Below are positions 8,001-15,330 of a DNA stretch of 21,207 bases, one piece after another. How positions within the stretch are numbered: the stretch's first letter is position 1; every line of letters starts with the position of its first letter. Made by a program: the position numbers and the translations under genes. The notes beneath the pieces are model-generated. The model was not told the origin of the DNA. It saw only the letters and a list, made by a program, of their open reading frames with translations, and did not search any database. The DNA lies in contig CAJOGH010000066.1 in NCBI GenBank assembly GCA_905233865.1, positions 1 to 21,207 of the forward strand, in the 5' to 3' direction. Source of the stretch: an uncultured Atopobiaceae bacterium. GTDB lineage: Bacteria > Actinomycetota > Coriobacteriia > Coriobacteriales > Atopobiaceae.

Positions 8001-11000
8001 GAGACCCTCTACCTCGTACCCGCCAACAGGGGTGCCACCCCTGTCGATGGTCTCGCTCGTGGCACTGATTTTGGCCTGTGCAGGCTTGATCGTGACCTTG
8101 GCCTCCGCGGAAGAGGGTGCGTAGTCTGCAGTCTCGTTGACCGTGACGATGACATAGGCCTCTCCCGCCTTCTTGATCGTCAGGAAGCCGGTCGTCTCGT
8201 CTACGTCAATGTAGTCCTCATAGCCATACTTGACCTCGTAGGTATAGACATCAGAGGAACCCGCGGGTTCGACGGAGGCCAACACGATATACGGGCCGTC
8301 GTCCCCGTAGGTAGCCTCAACGTCATCAGCGGTTACCGTGCGCCGCGGCTTGCTGCTGATCGTGACCGTGATGGTCCCCTGAGTACTCTCGTAGTTGTCG
8401 TCACCGGGGACGGTCACGTTCACAATGACTGGTTTCCCTGGCACCGTCGTGTCGCTGGCGTACATGACGCTGGGTGCCAGGACATCGACCATCCCGCAGC
8501 CATTGGCATCGCCAACGATCTCATAGGTAATCTCCATGTCACCGGGCTCGTAACCGTTGAGCTTGACGTTGTTCGCAAGGTCGACGAAGAACGGTCCCTC
8601 CTCGCCCACGGGCATGGTAATGCCTGCGTTAGCCGTGATCCTTGCGGGGTTCTCCGCCTTCGCAATGGTGTACACCACATGGGCGGTCGCACGGTTGGCA
8701 CCCGTTCCTAGCGTGATCTGGGCCCAGTATGTTCCCGCGCTATAAGGAGCCTCGTCAAGCTTGTTGCCCACAGGAGCAGTGCCCTCAGCGTTTGCCCTAT
8801 AGTACTCGACCTCAGCGCTACCCCGGATGAAGTTGGGGTCCTCGATCGTCGCTTCGAGCGCCTTACCGTCAAGGCCATCATCGTACTTGGCATGCAGCGG
8901 CTTGATGATCTTGAGCGTTGTCTTGTGTCCCGCGAGCGGACAGGTCTCCTTGCTGCACGAAGCCGTGATGGTGTCACCTTCGGCAGTGTAGGAGAACGTG
9001 TGCTCGTGCTGGGGCTCAACCACCACGAGGCCATAGTTGTTCTCGCCCTTGTCATACTTCGTGAGCGCCGGCACTCTATCGCTGGCGCCGGCGGTGTTAA
9101 TGATCTCGGAATCCTCGATGTCCTCGCCGTATTCGGGCGTCTCCACGTACCAGACGTGCTGGTAGTCGGGGTTGTCCCTAAAGCTGATCGAGTTGGCGGA
9201 CGCCATCACGGACTGCGAGAAGGTCTTAGCGCCCGTGTCATTGGTAAAGCCGCCGTTCCACATCCACGTGTAGGAACCATTGAACTCGACTGTGCCGCTC
9301 TTGAGGTTCGAGGTCCTTGTGGTTCCGATGGCAGTCAGGGCGCCATTGAGGTACTCGTCGACCTCATCAGAGGCAGCCGCCGCGATAGCCACGACGCGCC
9401 CGCCGTTTAGCTTGATGGTCCCCCTAAAGATCGAGGGCACGTCGACGTCTTTGATCACAAAGTCATCGCTGATCTCGATGTCGTTCAGCTCGTCCTTGAG
9501 GTACTGGCCGCCCGTGCCTATGGCGGCTCCGGAGTCATACCTGCCGACCTCTTTCATCTCGCCGGCCTTGGCTGTGACGATGCCAGCGTTCACGGTCACG
9601 TCTACGGTGTTGGCAGCGCCACCCGGGTCCTTGCAGGCGGCTCCCGTACCGATGCCCGAGCCACCGTCATCGCCACCCGTGGCCGTGACGGTGCCACTGT
9701 TGATCGTGATCTTGCCCGAAAGGCCACCATGGTCGGAGTTGCCCGTTCCGCCACCAATGCCGGCGGCGTGCTTTCCGCCCTGGGCGTCCACCTTGCACCC
9801 CTCGTCAACGGCAATGGTCACGCTTGACGCGTAGCCCCCCGCTCCGCCGCCAATGCCTGCGGCCTCAATGCCACCCGTGGCGGTCACGGTCGTGTTGCCC
9901 GAGATGCTGATAACGTCCACGCCAATGCCTGCACCTTCGGCGGCACCATAGTCGTTTGCGGACTCAGTCGCCGTGGCGCCCTCGTTGCTGCCACCGCCAA
10001 TGCCAGCACCGCCATAGGGCTCGTCGGCATCGTCGCTACTGCCACCATTCGCGCGAACGTACCCGCCCGTGATGGTGACCTTCCCGGCGCCGCGGGCCTG
10101 ACCGCCGCCGATGCCAGCGCCGAACCGACCGCCACTTGCATTTACGGTGCCACCAGAGATCGTGATGTTGCCGCCCGAGCCGTAGTCACCGCCACCTATA
10201 CCGGCGCCGTCATTGCCACCTGCGGCAGTCACGTTGCCGCCGTGTATCTCGATCGTCCCGCCGCTCGTGTGCCTGGGCCTATCGCGGTCACCGACCAGAG
10301 CGTCGTCACCCGAGCCGATGCCAGCGCCTCCATCGTTGTCTCCAGTCTGTCCGGCGTTGGCCACGACGGTGCCGCCGTAGATCTTGGTTGACGCATTGCT
10401 GCATCCCTCACCGCCGCCGATGCCAGCGCCGTCCTCACCGCCAGTCGCAGTGACGTTTCCACTGTAGATGGTGACGTTGGCTCCCTTGGGCTCAACGTAT
10501 GTAGAGTGGTTTCCTCCAGCCACGTAGGCATCGCCACCGCCGATGCCGGCGGCAAGGCGACCACCGTTTGCAATGACCGTGGGTCCTGCGCTCGTGTCGT
10601 TCTCCACGCCTATGACAACGGTGCCGCCGCTCAGGCCCTCTTCGCCAGAGCCAATGCCAGCGGCATACTCGCCGCCAGTCGCGGTGACCTTGCCACCGGT
10701 AATGATCACCTCTCCGCCATCGCCATGCGATGTGGCGCCGCTTCGGTCGGCGTCGCCGCCGCCGATGCCCGAACCACACTTGCCGCCGTTTGCGGTAACG
10801 GTGCCGCCAGAGATGGTCACCTTGCCACCCCTACCCTGGTCGCCGCCGCCGATACCTGCAGCATCAACGCCACCGGTTGCCTCGACTTCGCCGCCAGTAA
10901 TAGTGACGGTAGCTCCGGCGCCGCTCTCACCACCGCCGATGCCGGCGCCGCCTTCATATGACTCGTTGCGCGGGCTGCCCTTGGCCGTGACCTTGCCTCC

Positions 11001-12584
11001 CGTGATGGTCACCTCGCCGCCGCTGCCCTTCTCGCCGCCGCCGATGCCAGCCGCGTCAGTGGCGCCCGTAGCGTTGACCGTACAGCCCCTGATGGTCACC
11101 GAGACGCCTGAGCCGTTCTGGCCGCCGCCTATGCCAGCGGCATAGCCGCCGCCGGTGGCGTTGACTGTGTGCGAGACGTCTCCGGCGATTGTGATAGAAC
11201 CACCATTGCCCTGGTCGCCTCCTCCGATGCCAGCGCCGTCGCTTCCTCCCGTGGCCGTGACATCGGCGTTGGAGATGTTGATGACGCCACCGCCGTTTCC
11301 ATTGCCACCGCCGATGCCGGCGCCGCCACCGTTGCTTATGGAGCCGCCCTGGGCGTTGACCGTGCCGCCGTTGATGACAACGGTGCCGCAGGCTCCGTTG
11401 TAGCCGCCGCCAATGCCAGCCGCGTTGTCTCCACCCTTTGCCTTTATGATGTTGGCCGGGCTTGTGATGGTGACTTGCTCGTTGTCGCCAAGCCTGCCGC
11501 CGCCGATGCCGGCTGCCTCCTCGCCCTCGGCGCTCACCGTGCCGCCTGTGATCTCAATGCGGCCGCCGCTGCGCTCCTCTCCACCGCCGATGCCGGCGCC
11601 ATCATCCTTGGATTTCGCGGTGACGTTGCCTCCGCGAATCTTGATGTAGCCGCCAGTGCCATACTGGCCGCCGCCGATGCCGGCGCCGTTGTTTCCCACA
11701 GCCTCGACTGTGCTGCCGTGAATCTCGATGTCGCCGCCGCCAGCGTCGTCGCCGCCGCCGATACCGGCTCCATCGCAGCCACCCTTGGCCGTGACGGTTC
11801 CGCCGTAGATCCGGACGTTGCCGCCGGAGCAGTCATTGCCGCCACCTATACCTGCTCCACCGTTGAGGGTGGACGATCCGCCAGTCGCGGTAACGGAGCC
11901 ACCGTAAATGATGACCGTATCACCAGAGCCCTTGTCGCCGCCGCCGATGCCCGCCGCGTTGGAGTTGCCAACCGCCTCGACGCTGCCGCCGTAAATGACC
12001 ACACGGCCGCCACTGCCCTTGTAGCCGCCGCCGATACCTGCGCCGCCCTCGGTGGAACCCGAAGAGTCGTCGTCGCCCTTGGCGTAGATGTTGCCGCCAT
12101 GTATATTGATGGTTCCGCAGTTCGCATTGCCATCATCGCCATCCATGCCGCCGATGCCGGCGTAGCAGTTCTCGTCCTCATTGGACCTGAGCCAGCCCGA
12201 ACCGGCGCTCTGGCCGTAGATGTTCAGCGTGCTGTCGGCCGGAACGTGGATGCCCTCGCAGAGCTGGGTCGTGCCATCGGTCACGATGATGTTTACCGTG
12301 GCTCCCCCCTTGATGAAGATGGTATCGATGTCATCGTCATCCTCGGCCGTGATGTACCAGCCGCTATCGATGGTCGCATCGTCTCCAGCAACAATGTCGC
12401 GACAGTAAGCGGATTTGCTCTCTGATCTCACGCTGTGGCTGGACTCGTCCCACCAGCGGTCGACGTAGCTTCTCCACCCCTCACCTGCAAGGGCCTGCGT
12501 GGGTGTAAGGGCCGCGGCAGCCATAGCGACGACAAACGCCGCAAGCATCACGGCCACTACCCTCAACCGACTCGTGCTCCCCAT
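5046..12584 (-). CDS. Giant secreted glycine-repeat / Ig-like (MBG-type) / DUF5648 protein, frameshifted near its C-terminus
   Basis: About 2,512 residues as read. ATG 12584 is chosen because GGGAGG lies 6 nt upstream and a standard signal peptide follows (cleavage likely after ALA, residue 33); a longer frame to 12653 lacks these. Order of parts: a short N-terminal region rich in Asp and Trp; about 27 repeats headed by [GA]AGIGGG and ending GGTVTATGG-like (about residues 140-1085), probably a parallel beta-helix; a linker with a Cys pair and HEHTF (about 1190-1225); about 13 alternating Ig-like and MBG-like modules with recurring TYGD, YIDVD and PSGANxxGxYTV signatures (about 1228-2355); then DUF5648 repeats (RLYNPNSGEHFYT, GWTYEG) from about 2370. 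A frameshift at about 5225 garbles the last repeat; the natural frame would end at 5069. There is no LPXTG or C-terminal membrane anchor. Likely a secreted or wall-associated adhesin-type protein; the ligand is unknown. Confidence 0.85.
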   Translation of the reverse strand: MGSTSRLRVVAVMLAAFVVAMAAAALTPTQALAGEGWRSYVDRWWDESSHSVRSESKSAYCRDIVAGDDATIDSGWYITAEDDDDIDTIFIKGGATVNIIVTDGTTQLCEGIHVPADSTLNIYGQSAGSGWLRSNEDENCYAGIGGMDGDDGNANCGTINIHGGNIYAKGDDDSSGSTEGGAGIGGGYKGSGGRVVIYGGSVEAVGNSNAAGIGGGDKGSGDTVIIYGGSVTATGGSSTLNGGAGIGGGNDCSGGNVRIYGGTVTAKGGCDGAGIGGGDDAGGGDIEIHGSTVEAVGNNGAGIGGGQYGTGGYIKIRGGNVTAKSKDDGAGIGGGEERSGGRIEITGGTVSAEGEEAAGIGGGRLGDNEQVTITSPANIIKAKGGDNAAGIGGGYNGACGTVVINGGTVNAQGGSISNGGGAGIGGGNGNGGGVINISNADVTATGGSDGAGIGGGDQGNGGSITIAGDVSHTVNATGGGYAAGIGGGQNGSGVSVTIRGCTVNATGATDAAGIGGGEKGSGGEVTITGGKVTAKGSPRNESYEGGAGIGGGESGAGATVTITGGEVEATGGVDAAGIGGGDQGRGGKVTISGGTVTANGGKCGSGIGGGDADRSGATSHGDGGEVIITGGKVTATGGEYAAGIGSGEEGLSGGTVVIGVENDTSAGPTVIANGGRLAAGIGGGDAYVAGGNHSTYVEPKGANVTIYSGNVTATGGEDGAGIGGGEGCSNASTKIYGGTVVANAGQTGDNDGGAGIGSGDDALVGDRDRPRHTSGGTIEIHGGNVTAAGGNDGAGIGGGDYGSGGNITISGGTVNASGGRFGAGIGGGQARGAGKVTITGGYVRANGGSSDDADEPYGGAGIGGGSNEGATATESANDYGAAEGAGIGVDVISISGNTTVTATGGIEAAGIGGGAGGYASSVTIAVDEGCKVDAQGGKHAAGIGGGTGNSDHGGLSGKITINSGTVTATGGDDGGSGIGTGAACKDPGGAANTVDVTVNAGIVTAKAGEMKEVGRYDSGAAIGTGGQYLKDELNDIEISDDFVIKDVDVPSIFRGTIKLNGGRVVAIAAAASDEVDEYLNGALTAIGTTRTSNLKSGTVEFNGSYTWMWNGGFTNDTGAKTFSQSVMASANSISFRDNPDYQHVWYVETPEYGEDIEDSEIINTAGASDRVPALTKYDKGENNYGLVVVEPQHEHTFSYTAEGDTITASCSKETCPLAGHKTTLKIIKPLHAKYDDGLDGKALEATIEDPNFIRGSAEVEYYRANAEGTAPVGNKLDEAPYSAGTYWAQITLGTGANRATAHVVYTIAKAENPARITANAGITMPVGEEGPFFVDLANNVKLNGYEPGDMEITYEIVGDANGCGMVDVLAPSVMYASDTTVPGKPVIVNVTVPGDDNYESTQGTITVTISSKPRRTVTADDVEATYGDDGPYIVLASVEPAGSSDVYTYEVKYGYEDYIDVDETTGFLTIKKAGEAYVIVTVNETADYAPSSAEAKVTIKPAQAKISATSETIDRGGTPVGGYEVEGLIGEDVLTTPPTMTYKSGDDVVNPTTAAPGTYTVEPSGADANGSYTFTYVPAELKVREPSPVTVAPTDFVMVDGNSTNLADNVAMNGATGAVHFAIAGDTLGCELAEDGTLTSGLDSGTIVVNVTVDADDNYSALTATPIVVTVAEKDPQEIEAPEVHVTYGDADKVVSAQVVDPATGGGTITFSVKSGSGDYIDVDPTTGALKIKAVPADGTAYVVATAAETKTHKETSVDVPIIISKAHATIKAINQVGYVGDVVPSLSDPVVGTHYEVIGLVNGDEPDVVTVAPKLTYQKGGVPTLPATIMVDTYDIVPSDAQMNGNYTVGYENAILQIKDRKRQTVTASDMIMTYGESARSIGATTDGDGALSYSVMGDVVTVDEYGTLSAKKAGTAYVTITAAGTDDYKPASKEIRVTVYRAQLTVIAKDEQIYMGETPAGYYDVVGLIGDDTLTEPPVMSYQKDGVEVDVTTAPAGDYDIVPSGANSDGRYTVTFVNGKLSIRGDQAVVASDMTVTYGDTDVFVRATTTGEGELSYAVKPGSEPLIDVDAQTGEVTIKRAGIATVTVTAAGTDSAAPALKDVKITIERKKASIVADEKFFDNTYPYDPSVLTARTFGTVNGDELAYTLDCEPGTMDNGTSSPVRVIVDPYIYPNYNYEITTKEGKIAFTSLQIDVSSSGWSGVYDGQSHGISLDVTGSASALWTKSYGTVEGTYDLSSSPTLTDAGTLTVYYEVNAGDNGTIHGFETIEVKKVSITPQVLIDSWNWGEEPNAPRLSEGSNPGGATVAYEYASKGSEEWTAEPPSAIGDYTVRATVPETKNHFGGTATADFSISAGERKDPEPAPAATKVMYRLYNPNSGEHFYTGNTHERDEVAASGWTYEGVSWVAPVTSTTPVYRLYSGTDHHYTTSAHERDRVVAAGWTYEGIGWYSAAALPPVQPVCGALGRAQQLGQSQLHCRPERGRPLGVVGLDARGRRLVWREVVSSAAIR
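5069..5225 (-). other. Displaced last DUF5648 repeat of the giant protein (frameshifted)
   Basis: At about 5225 the giant gene's frame passes from a good DUF5648 repeat (ending GWTYEGIGWYS) into low-quality sequence. In another frame, from CAG at 5224 to TAG at 5069-5071, the translation reads as the missing repeat: QPLYRQFNPYVEPW, then NSGSHNYT, SEADHLVSLGW and TPEGVAWYGVR, followed by a stop. One extra G, or two missing bases, at 5225 explains the shift. This is either a real mutation or a sequencing error. Confidence 0.85.
9330..12165 (-). repeat. Tandem array of about 27 in-frame 'AGIGGG' coding repeats
   Basis: Each unit encodes roughly 27-40 residues with the pattern [GA]AGIGGG, a variable GxGG turn, an alternating beta strand (VTITGG or VTISGG type), then TVTATGG and a variable loop. 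At the DNA level this appears on the plus strand as a recurring ccgccgatgcc core. Units are similar but not identical, with insertions in some (for example the unit containing a DRDRPRH insert). Such arrays commonly change copy number by recombination. Confidence 0.85.
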
Positions 12585-12695
12585 GACGATCCTCCCTCTT
12601 CCGGCAAAGCAGGCTCTTGTGAAACAGAGCCAGCAGCGCTCCATATGGCGCACACCCTCACGTCTCTGGCATCCAGACAGGACTGACGACAGATA

Positions 12696-12724
12696 GTTTT
12701 AGAGTTGTACGCAGACCCCCTCAA
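12696..12724 (-). promoter_or_regulatory. Putative promoter of the giant surface-protein gene
   Basis: On the minus strand, TTGAGG (12724-12719, -35-like) is followed after exactly 17 nt by TAAAAC (12701-12696, -10-like), each matching the sigma-70 consensus at four of six positions. Transcription would begin near 12689, giving a leader of about 105 nt. The two AGATAGTYTTA repeats overlap the -10 and -35 boxes, so a regulator binding there could control the gene. This is inference from sequence only. Confidence 0.4.
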
Positions 12725-12822
12725 GATAGTCTTAATGATAGGACATTATCCCAACGGATTCCATGTTCCAACGGGCTCATCGGGCATTGGGGCCCTTGGC
12801 TAGACAAGCGACGTGACGCCCG

Positions 12823-12844
12823 CATGCGTCGGGGCCCTGCCGCC
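12823..12844 (+). repeat. Short direct repeat, copy 2
   Basis: Matches 4989-5011 in 22 of 23 aligned positions, with one T absent. Unlike copy 1 it is not followed by the complementary arm, so it does not form the long hairpin. It lies upstream of the giant gene start and just before the TATAAT of the next plus-strand gene. Confidence 0.7.
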
Positions 12845-12856
12845 GTAGCCGCTCGC

Positions 12857-12862
12857 TATAAT
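12857..12862 (+). promoter_or_regulatory. -10 hexamer TATAAT of the yihY-like gene
   Basis: A perfect consensus -10 box lies 40 nt before the GTG start at 12902. No recognisable -35 is seen 16-18 nt upstream; that position falls inside the 22-nt repeat. Confidence 0.45.
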
Positions 12863-12901
12863 TGCCGACATACAAGACGACAGAAGGTGCGGTGAGGTGC
12901 T

Positions 12902-13741
12902 GTGGGTGCTGTCCTAGCCAAAGCAAAGGAGCTGATTGGGGAGTTCGCAGGCCTGAGCCCCGAGACCCATGCCTCGAGCATGGCCTACTTCATGTTCCTT
13001 TCGCTCATCCCCCTCATCACGCTGAGCATCTCGCTCGTCACCATGACGGGGCTTGGCCAGCGCGAGGTGGCCGAGTTCCTGTGCGCCATAGTCCCCGACG
13101 CGTTCGACAGCTTCGTGCGGACACTCGTGAAGGACGCCTTCGGTCAGTCGGGCGTCGCCCTCTCGCTCTCCACCCTCGCGCTGCTCCTGACGGCGTCGCA
13201 GGGAATCGGCGCCCTATGCCGTGGCCTGAACGCGGCGTACGGGGTGCGTGAGGAGCGGAGCGGTCTGGCGGTTGCCGCGATCTCTGCAGGCGTGGCATTT
13301 GTGGTCGTTGCCCTCATTGCCGCTACGGTCTACCTCGTGTTTGGCAGCGCGTTGATGCGTGCGGCCGCCACGGTGGCACCGGGCCTTGAGCCGCAGGCGG
13401 GCAACACCGACATCGTCAGCCTGGTGATATCCATAGCCGTAGGCGTCGTCCTGCTAGACGTCTGCTACACGTTCCTGCCCTCTGGCTCCCGGCCGCTCGT
13501 CCGCCAGCTGCCAGGCGCGGCCATCGCCTCTGTCCTGTGCGGCGCGCTGACCCAGGGCTTCCGCGTGTACGTCGACCACTTCTGCAACTTCGATGCGCTC
13601 TACGGGAGCCTCTCCACCGTGGCACTCTTCCTGTTCTGGATGTTCATCGCGAGCTTCATCCTGATAGCGTGCGCCTTCCTCAACCGCACGCTCTTTTGCC
13701 CCTCAGCCAAGTCGGCCGACCCAGAGCAAAACGTGCACTGA
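12902..13741 (+). CDS. YihY/BrkB-family inner-membrane protein
   Basis: A 279-residue integral membrane protein of the YihY/virulence factor BrkB family, often annotated as a putative ribonuclease BN homologue by historical error. Its transport or structural role is not established. Six hydrophobic segments are visible at about residues 27-50, 85-103, 122-150, 170-192, 203-222 and 233-262. Family signatures include the N-terminal ASSMAYFMFLSLIPL, the central RGLNAAYGVREER, and the C-terminal YGSLSTVALFLFWMF. The GTG at 12902 is the only usable start: an in-frame TGA lies at 12893, and GAGG is 4 nt upstream. The insertion sequence begins 10 bp after its stop codon, so the coding region is intact but any downstream operon partner is separated from it. 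Confidence 0.9.
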   Translation: MGAVLAKAKELIGEFAGLSPETHASSMAYFMFLSLIPLITLSISLVTMTGLGQREVAEFLCAIVPDAFDSFVRTLVKDAFGQSGVALSLSTLALLLTASQGIGALCRGLNAAYGVREERSGLAVAAISAGVAFVVVALIAATVYLVFGSALMRAAATVAPGLEPQAGNTDIVSLVISIAVGVVLLDVCYTFLPSGSRPLVRQLPGAAIASVLCGALTQGFRVYVDHFCNFDALYGSLSTVALFLFWMFIASFILIACAFLNRTLFCPSAKSADPEQNVH

Positions 13742-13750
13742 GGCCGAAAA

Positions 13751-13774
13751 GGGACCTCGGACAAAATCTCGGAC
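13751..13774 (+). repeat. Left terminal inverted repeat of the IS
   Basis: GGGACCTCGGAC, then a 6-nt A-rich spacer, then TCGGAC. The first 12 bases and the last 6 match the right end in inverted orientation. Confidence 0.88.
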
Positions 13775-13800
13775 CTGCCAAGGGTCCAGGAAGGAGTCCG

Positions 13801-15204
13801 ATGTACACCAAGAAAGAGCGGGAGGGCATACTCTGGGAGTTCCACCAGAGCGGGCTCTCGATGAGCAGGGCGTGCGAGACGCTGCCGCTGTTCCCCACCA
13901 GGAACAACCTCTCCGTGTGGCTGAGGCTGGAGGAGGAGGGCGAGCTGGTGGCGGCCGAGATGCCGGACAGGGTCTCGCGCATGCACTGCGCCCACGGCGA
14001 GGGCAGCCCGAACTACGCCAGCAACCGCCGCCGAACCGCTAGAATTGCCAGGACAGACCACGCGGAGCGGAGGCCCACCTTGGCTGACATCGAGAGGATG
14101 GCAGAGCAGACCGACTGGCGCGACTGGGGCGCCGACCTGCCCGAGGACCCGGAGGAGCGGGCGCGGATGACCGAGGTCAAGCTCGCGGAGGCCTTGGCGG
14201 TGTTGGACGTCCTAAAAGCACCAGGCCCTGGCTGTTTGACCAACGTGGAGAAGTACCGCGCGGGCCAGGCGGCCAGGGAGGCGGGCGCGGGGGTGACGCT
14301 AGCTGACGTGTGCGCCACGCTGTCGATACCGAAGAGCACCTACGAGGACCAGAGGGCGCGGCTCTCCCGCCCCGACCCCAAGGGGCCGCTGAGGGCGCGC
14401 GTCAGGGCGTCGTTCGAGGCGAGCGGCGGCGCGTACGGCTCGGAGAGCGTGACGGCCGACCTCAGGTCCGGGGAGGGCGAGCCGGTCTCGTGGCGCGACC
14501 TCGCCGAGGGCGACGCGGACACGCCCGTCGTGGCCTCGGAGAAGGTCGTGAGGGCGATCATGGCCGAGGAGGGGCTCGTCGCGCACAAGGCGGCCGAGGT
14601 CGAGCGCAAGGCCAGGTACAACAGCTACGGGGGCGAGCTCGCCAAGAGACCCGCGAACCTGCCCCTGCGCGAGGACGGCACTCACGACTTCTCCGCCCCC
14701 GAGCCCGGGCTGCTCGCCGTCACCGACGTCTCCGAGTTCGCGCTCGACGGCTTCAAGGCCTACCTCTCGCCGGCGATCGACTGCTTCGACGGCTGGCCCG
14801 TGTGCTGGCGGGTCTCGCGCCACCCCGACAAGGACCTGATGGTCGGCATGCTCGGCGACCTCATCGCCGAGGTGGGGCCGACCGCCGGGAGGCCGCTGGT
14901 CGTCCACAGCGACGGCGGCGCGGTGTACATGACCGACGACTGGCGCGAGGCCTGCGAGTCCGGCCATGTGACGCGCTCCATGTCGCGCAAGGCCCGCAGC
15001 CCGGACAACGCGAGGTGCGAGGGGTTCTTCGGCACGCTCAAGAGCGACTTCTTCGCCCACCGCGACTGGACGGGCGTGACCTTCGAGGAGTTCGCGGAGG
15101 CACTCGACGGATACATCGAGTGGTACCGTAGCAAGAAGATCAAGAAGTCGCTCGGCTGGAAGACGATCAGGCAGCGGCGCGAGGAGCTGGGCTACGCCGC
15201 GTAG
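13801..15204 (+). CDS. IS3-family transposase, single fused reading frame
   Basis: A 467-residue DDE transposase. ATG 13801 is chosen because AAGGAG lies 4 nt upstream and it falls inside the inverted repeats; the frame is open further upstream only by chance overlap with the yihY-like gene. The N-terminal helix-turn-helix type region (about 1-45) is followed by a charged linker, then a second helical region (about 165-185) and the rve catalytic core (about 300-465). Catalytic residues are Asp309 (TDVSEF), Asp371 (VHSDGG) and Glu407 (NARCEGFFGTLK), with exactly 35 residues between the last two (DD35E). IS3 elements usually encode OrfA and OrfB in two frames joined by -1 frameshifting; here they are continuous. 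A CCTAAAAG followed by a small CCAG/CTGG hairpin at about 14211-14232 marks the probable former junction. Confidence 0.93.
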   Translation: MYTKKEREGILWEFHQSGLSMSRACETLPLFPTRNNLSVWLRLEEEGELVAAEMPDRVSRMHCAHGEGSPNYASNRRRTARIARTDHAERRPTLADIERMAEQTDWRDWGADLPEDPEERARMTEVKLAEALAVLDVLKAPGPGCLTNVEKYRAGQAAREAGAGVTLADVCATLSIPKSTYEDQRARLSRPDPKGPLRARVRASFEASGGAYGSESVTADLRSGEGEPVSWRDLAEGDADTPVVASEKVVRAIMAEEGLVAHKAAEVERKARYNSYGGELAKRPANLPLREDGTHDFSAPEPGLLAVTDVSEFALDGFKAYLSPAIDCFDGWPVCWRVSRHPDKDLMVGMLGDLIAEVGPTAGRPLVVHSDGGAVYMTDDWREACESGHVTRSMSRKARSPDNARCEGFFGTLKSDFFAHRDWTGVTFEEFAEALDGYIEWYRSKKIKKSLGWKTIRQRREELGYAA

Positions 15205-15211
15205 CCCGTTC

Positions 15212-15235
15212 GTCCGAAAAAACGTCCGAGGTCCC
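15212..15235 (-). repeat. Right terminal inverted repeat of the IS
   Basis: Read on the minus strand it begins GGGACCTCGGAC, then a 6-nt T-rich spacer, then TCGGAC, mirroring the left end. Confidence 0.88.
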
Positions 15236-15300
15236 GTGTGCACGCCTTGCGCCTGAGCGTTGCGGAAGCTGCGTCGCCAAGCTAGGCCCCTCCGTACCGT

Positions 15301-15306
15301 TACAAT
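15301..15306 (+). promoter_or_regulatory. Possible -10 box of helD
   Basis: TACAAT lies 24 nt before the GTG start, between the right end of the insertion sequence and the gene. There is no convincing -35 partner. Confidence 0.25.
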
Positions 15307-15330
15307 GACGTAGCAGCAAAGGGAGGACAT

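Larger units (their letters stand above)
12585..12901. other. Divergent intergenic region between the giant gene and yihY-like gene
   Basis: This 317-base gap holds the leader and probable promoter of the minus-strand giant gene (12696-12724), a second copy of the 22-nt direct repeat (12823-12844), two GGGCCC-centred sequences (near 12790 and 12832), and a perfect TATAAT (12857-12862) for the plus-strand gene. AGATAGTTTTA (12691-12701) and AGATAGTCTTA (12724-12734) form a near-identical pair 33 bp apart. I see no gene. Confidence 0.5.
13751..15235 (+). mobile_element. IS3-family insertion sequence, about 1485 bp, intact
   Basis: Bounded by inverted repeats that begin GGGACCTCGGAC at both ends, with a second matching TCGGAC block at the same offset. 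It contains one uninterrupted DDE transposase. The flanks (GAAAA on the left, GTGTG on the right) show no 3-4 bp target duplication. It sits between the yihY-like gene and the broken helD. Its GC content appears higher than that of its neighbours. An intact transposase and matching ends suggest a recent or still functional element. Confidence 0.88.

Noticed and set aside
9330..12165. Regular repeats as a possible CRISPR or non-coding satellite
   Set aside because: The periodicity is coding: units keep one frame, translate to AGIGGG motifs and vary mostly in loops.
11169..12425. 418-residue Ala-rich plus-strand open frame within the glycine-repeat array
   Set aside because: It is the mirror of the repeat codons on the other strand; no start signal or protein-like variation.
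12696..12712. GTTTTAGAG-like string resembling the start of a type II CRISPR repeat
   Set aside because: It occurs once, has no spacer-repeat periodicity and no cas genes nearby; it overlaps a likely promoter.
13741..15245. Target-site duplication of the insertion sequence
   Set aside because: The immediate flanks (GAAAA and GTGTG) do not match at 3, 4 or 5 bases.
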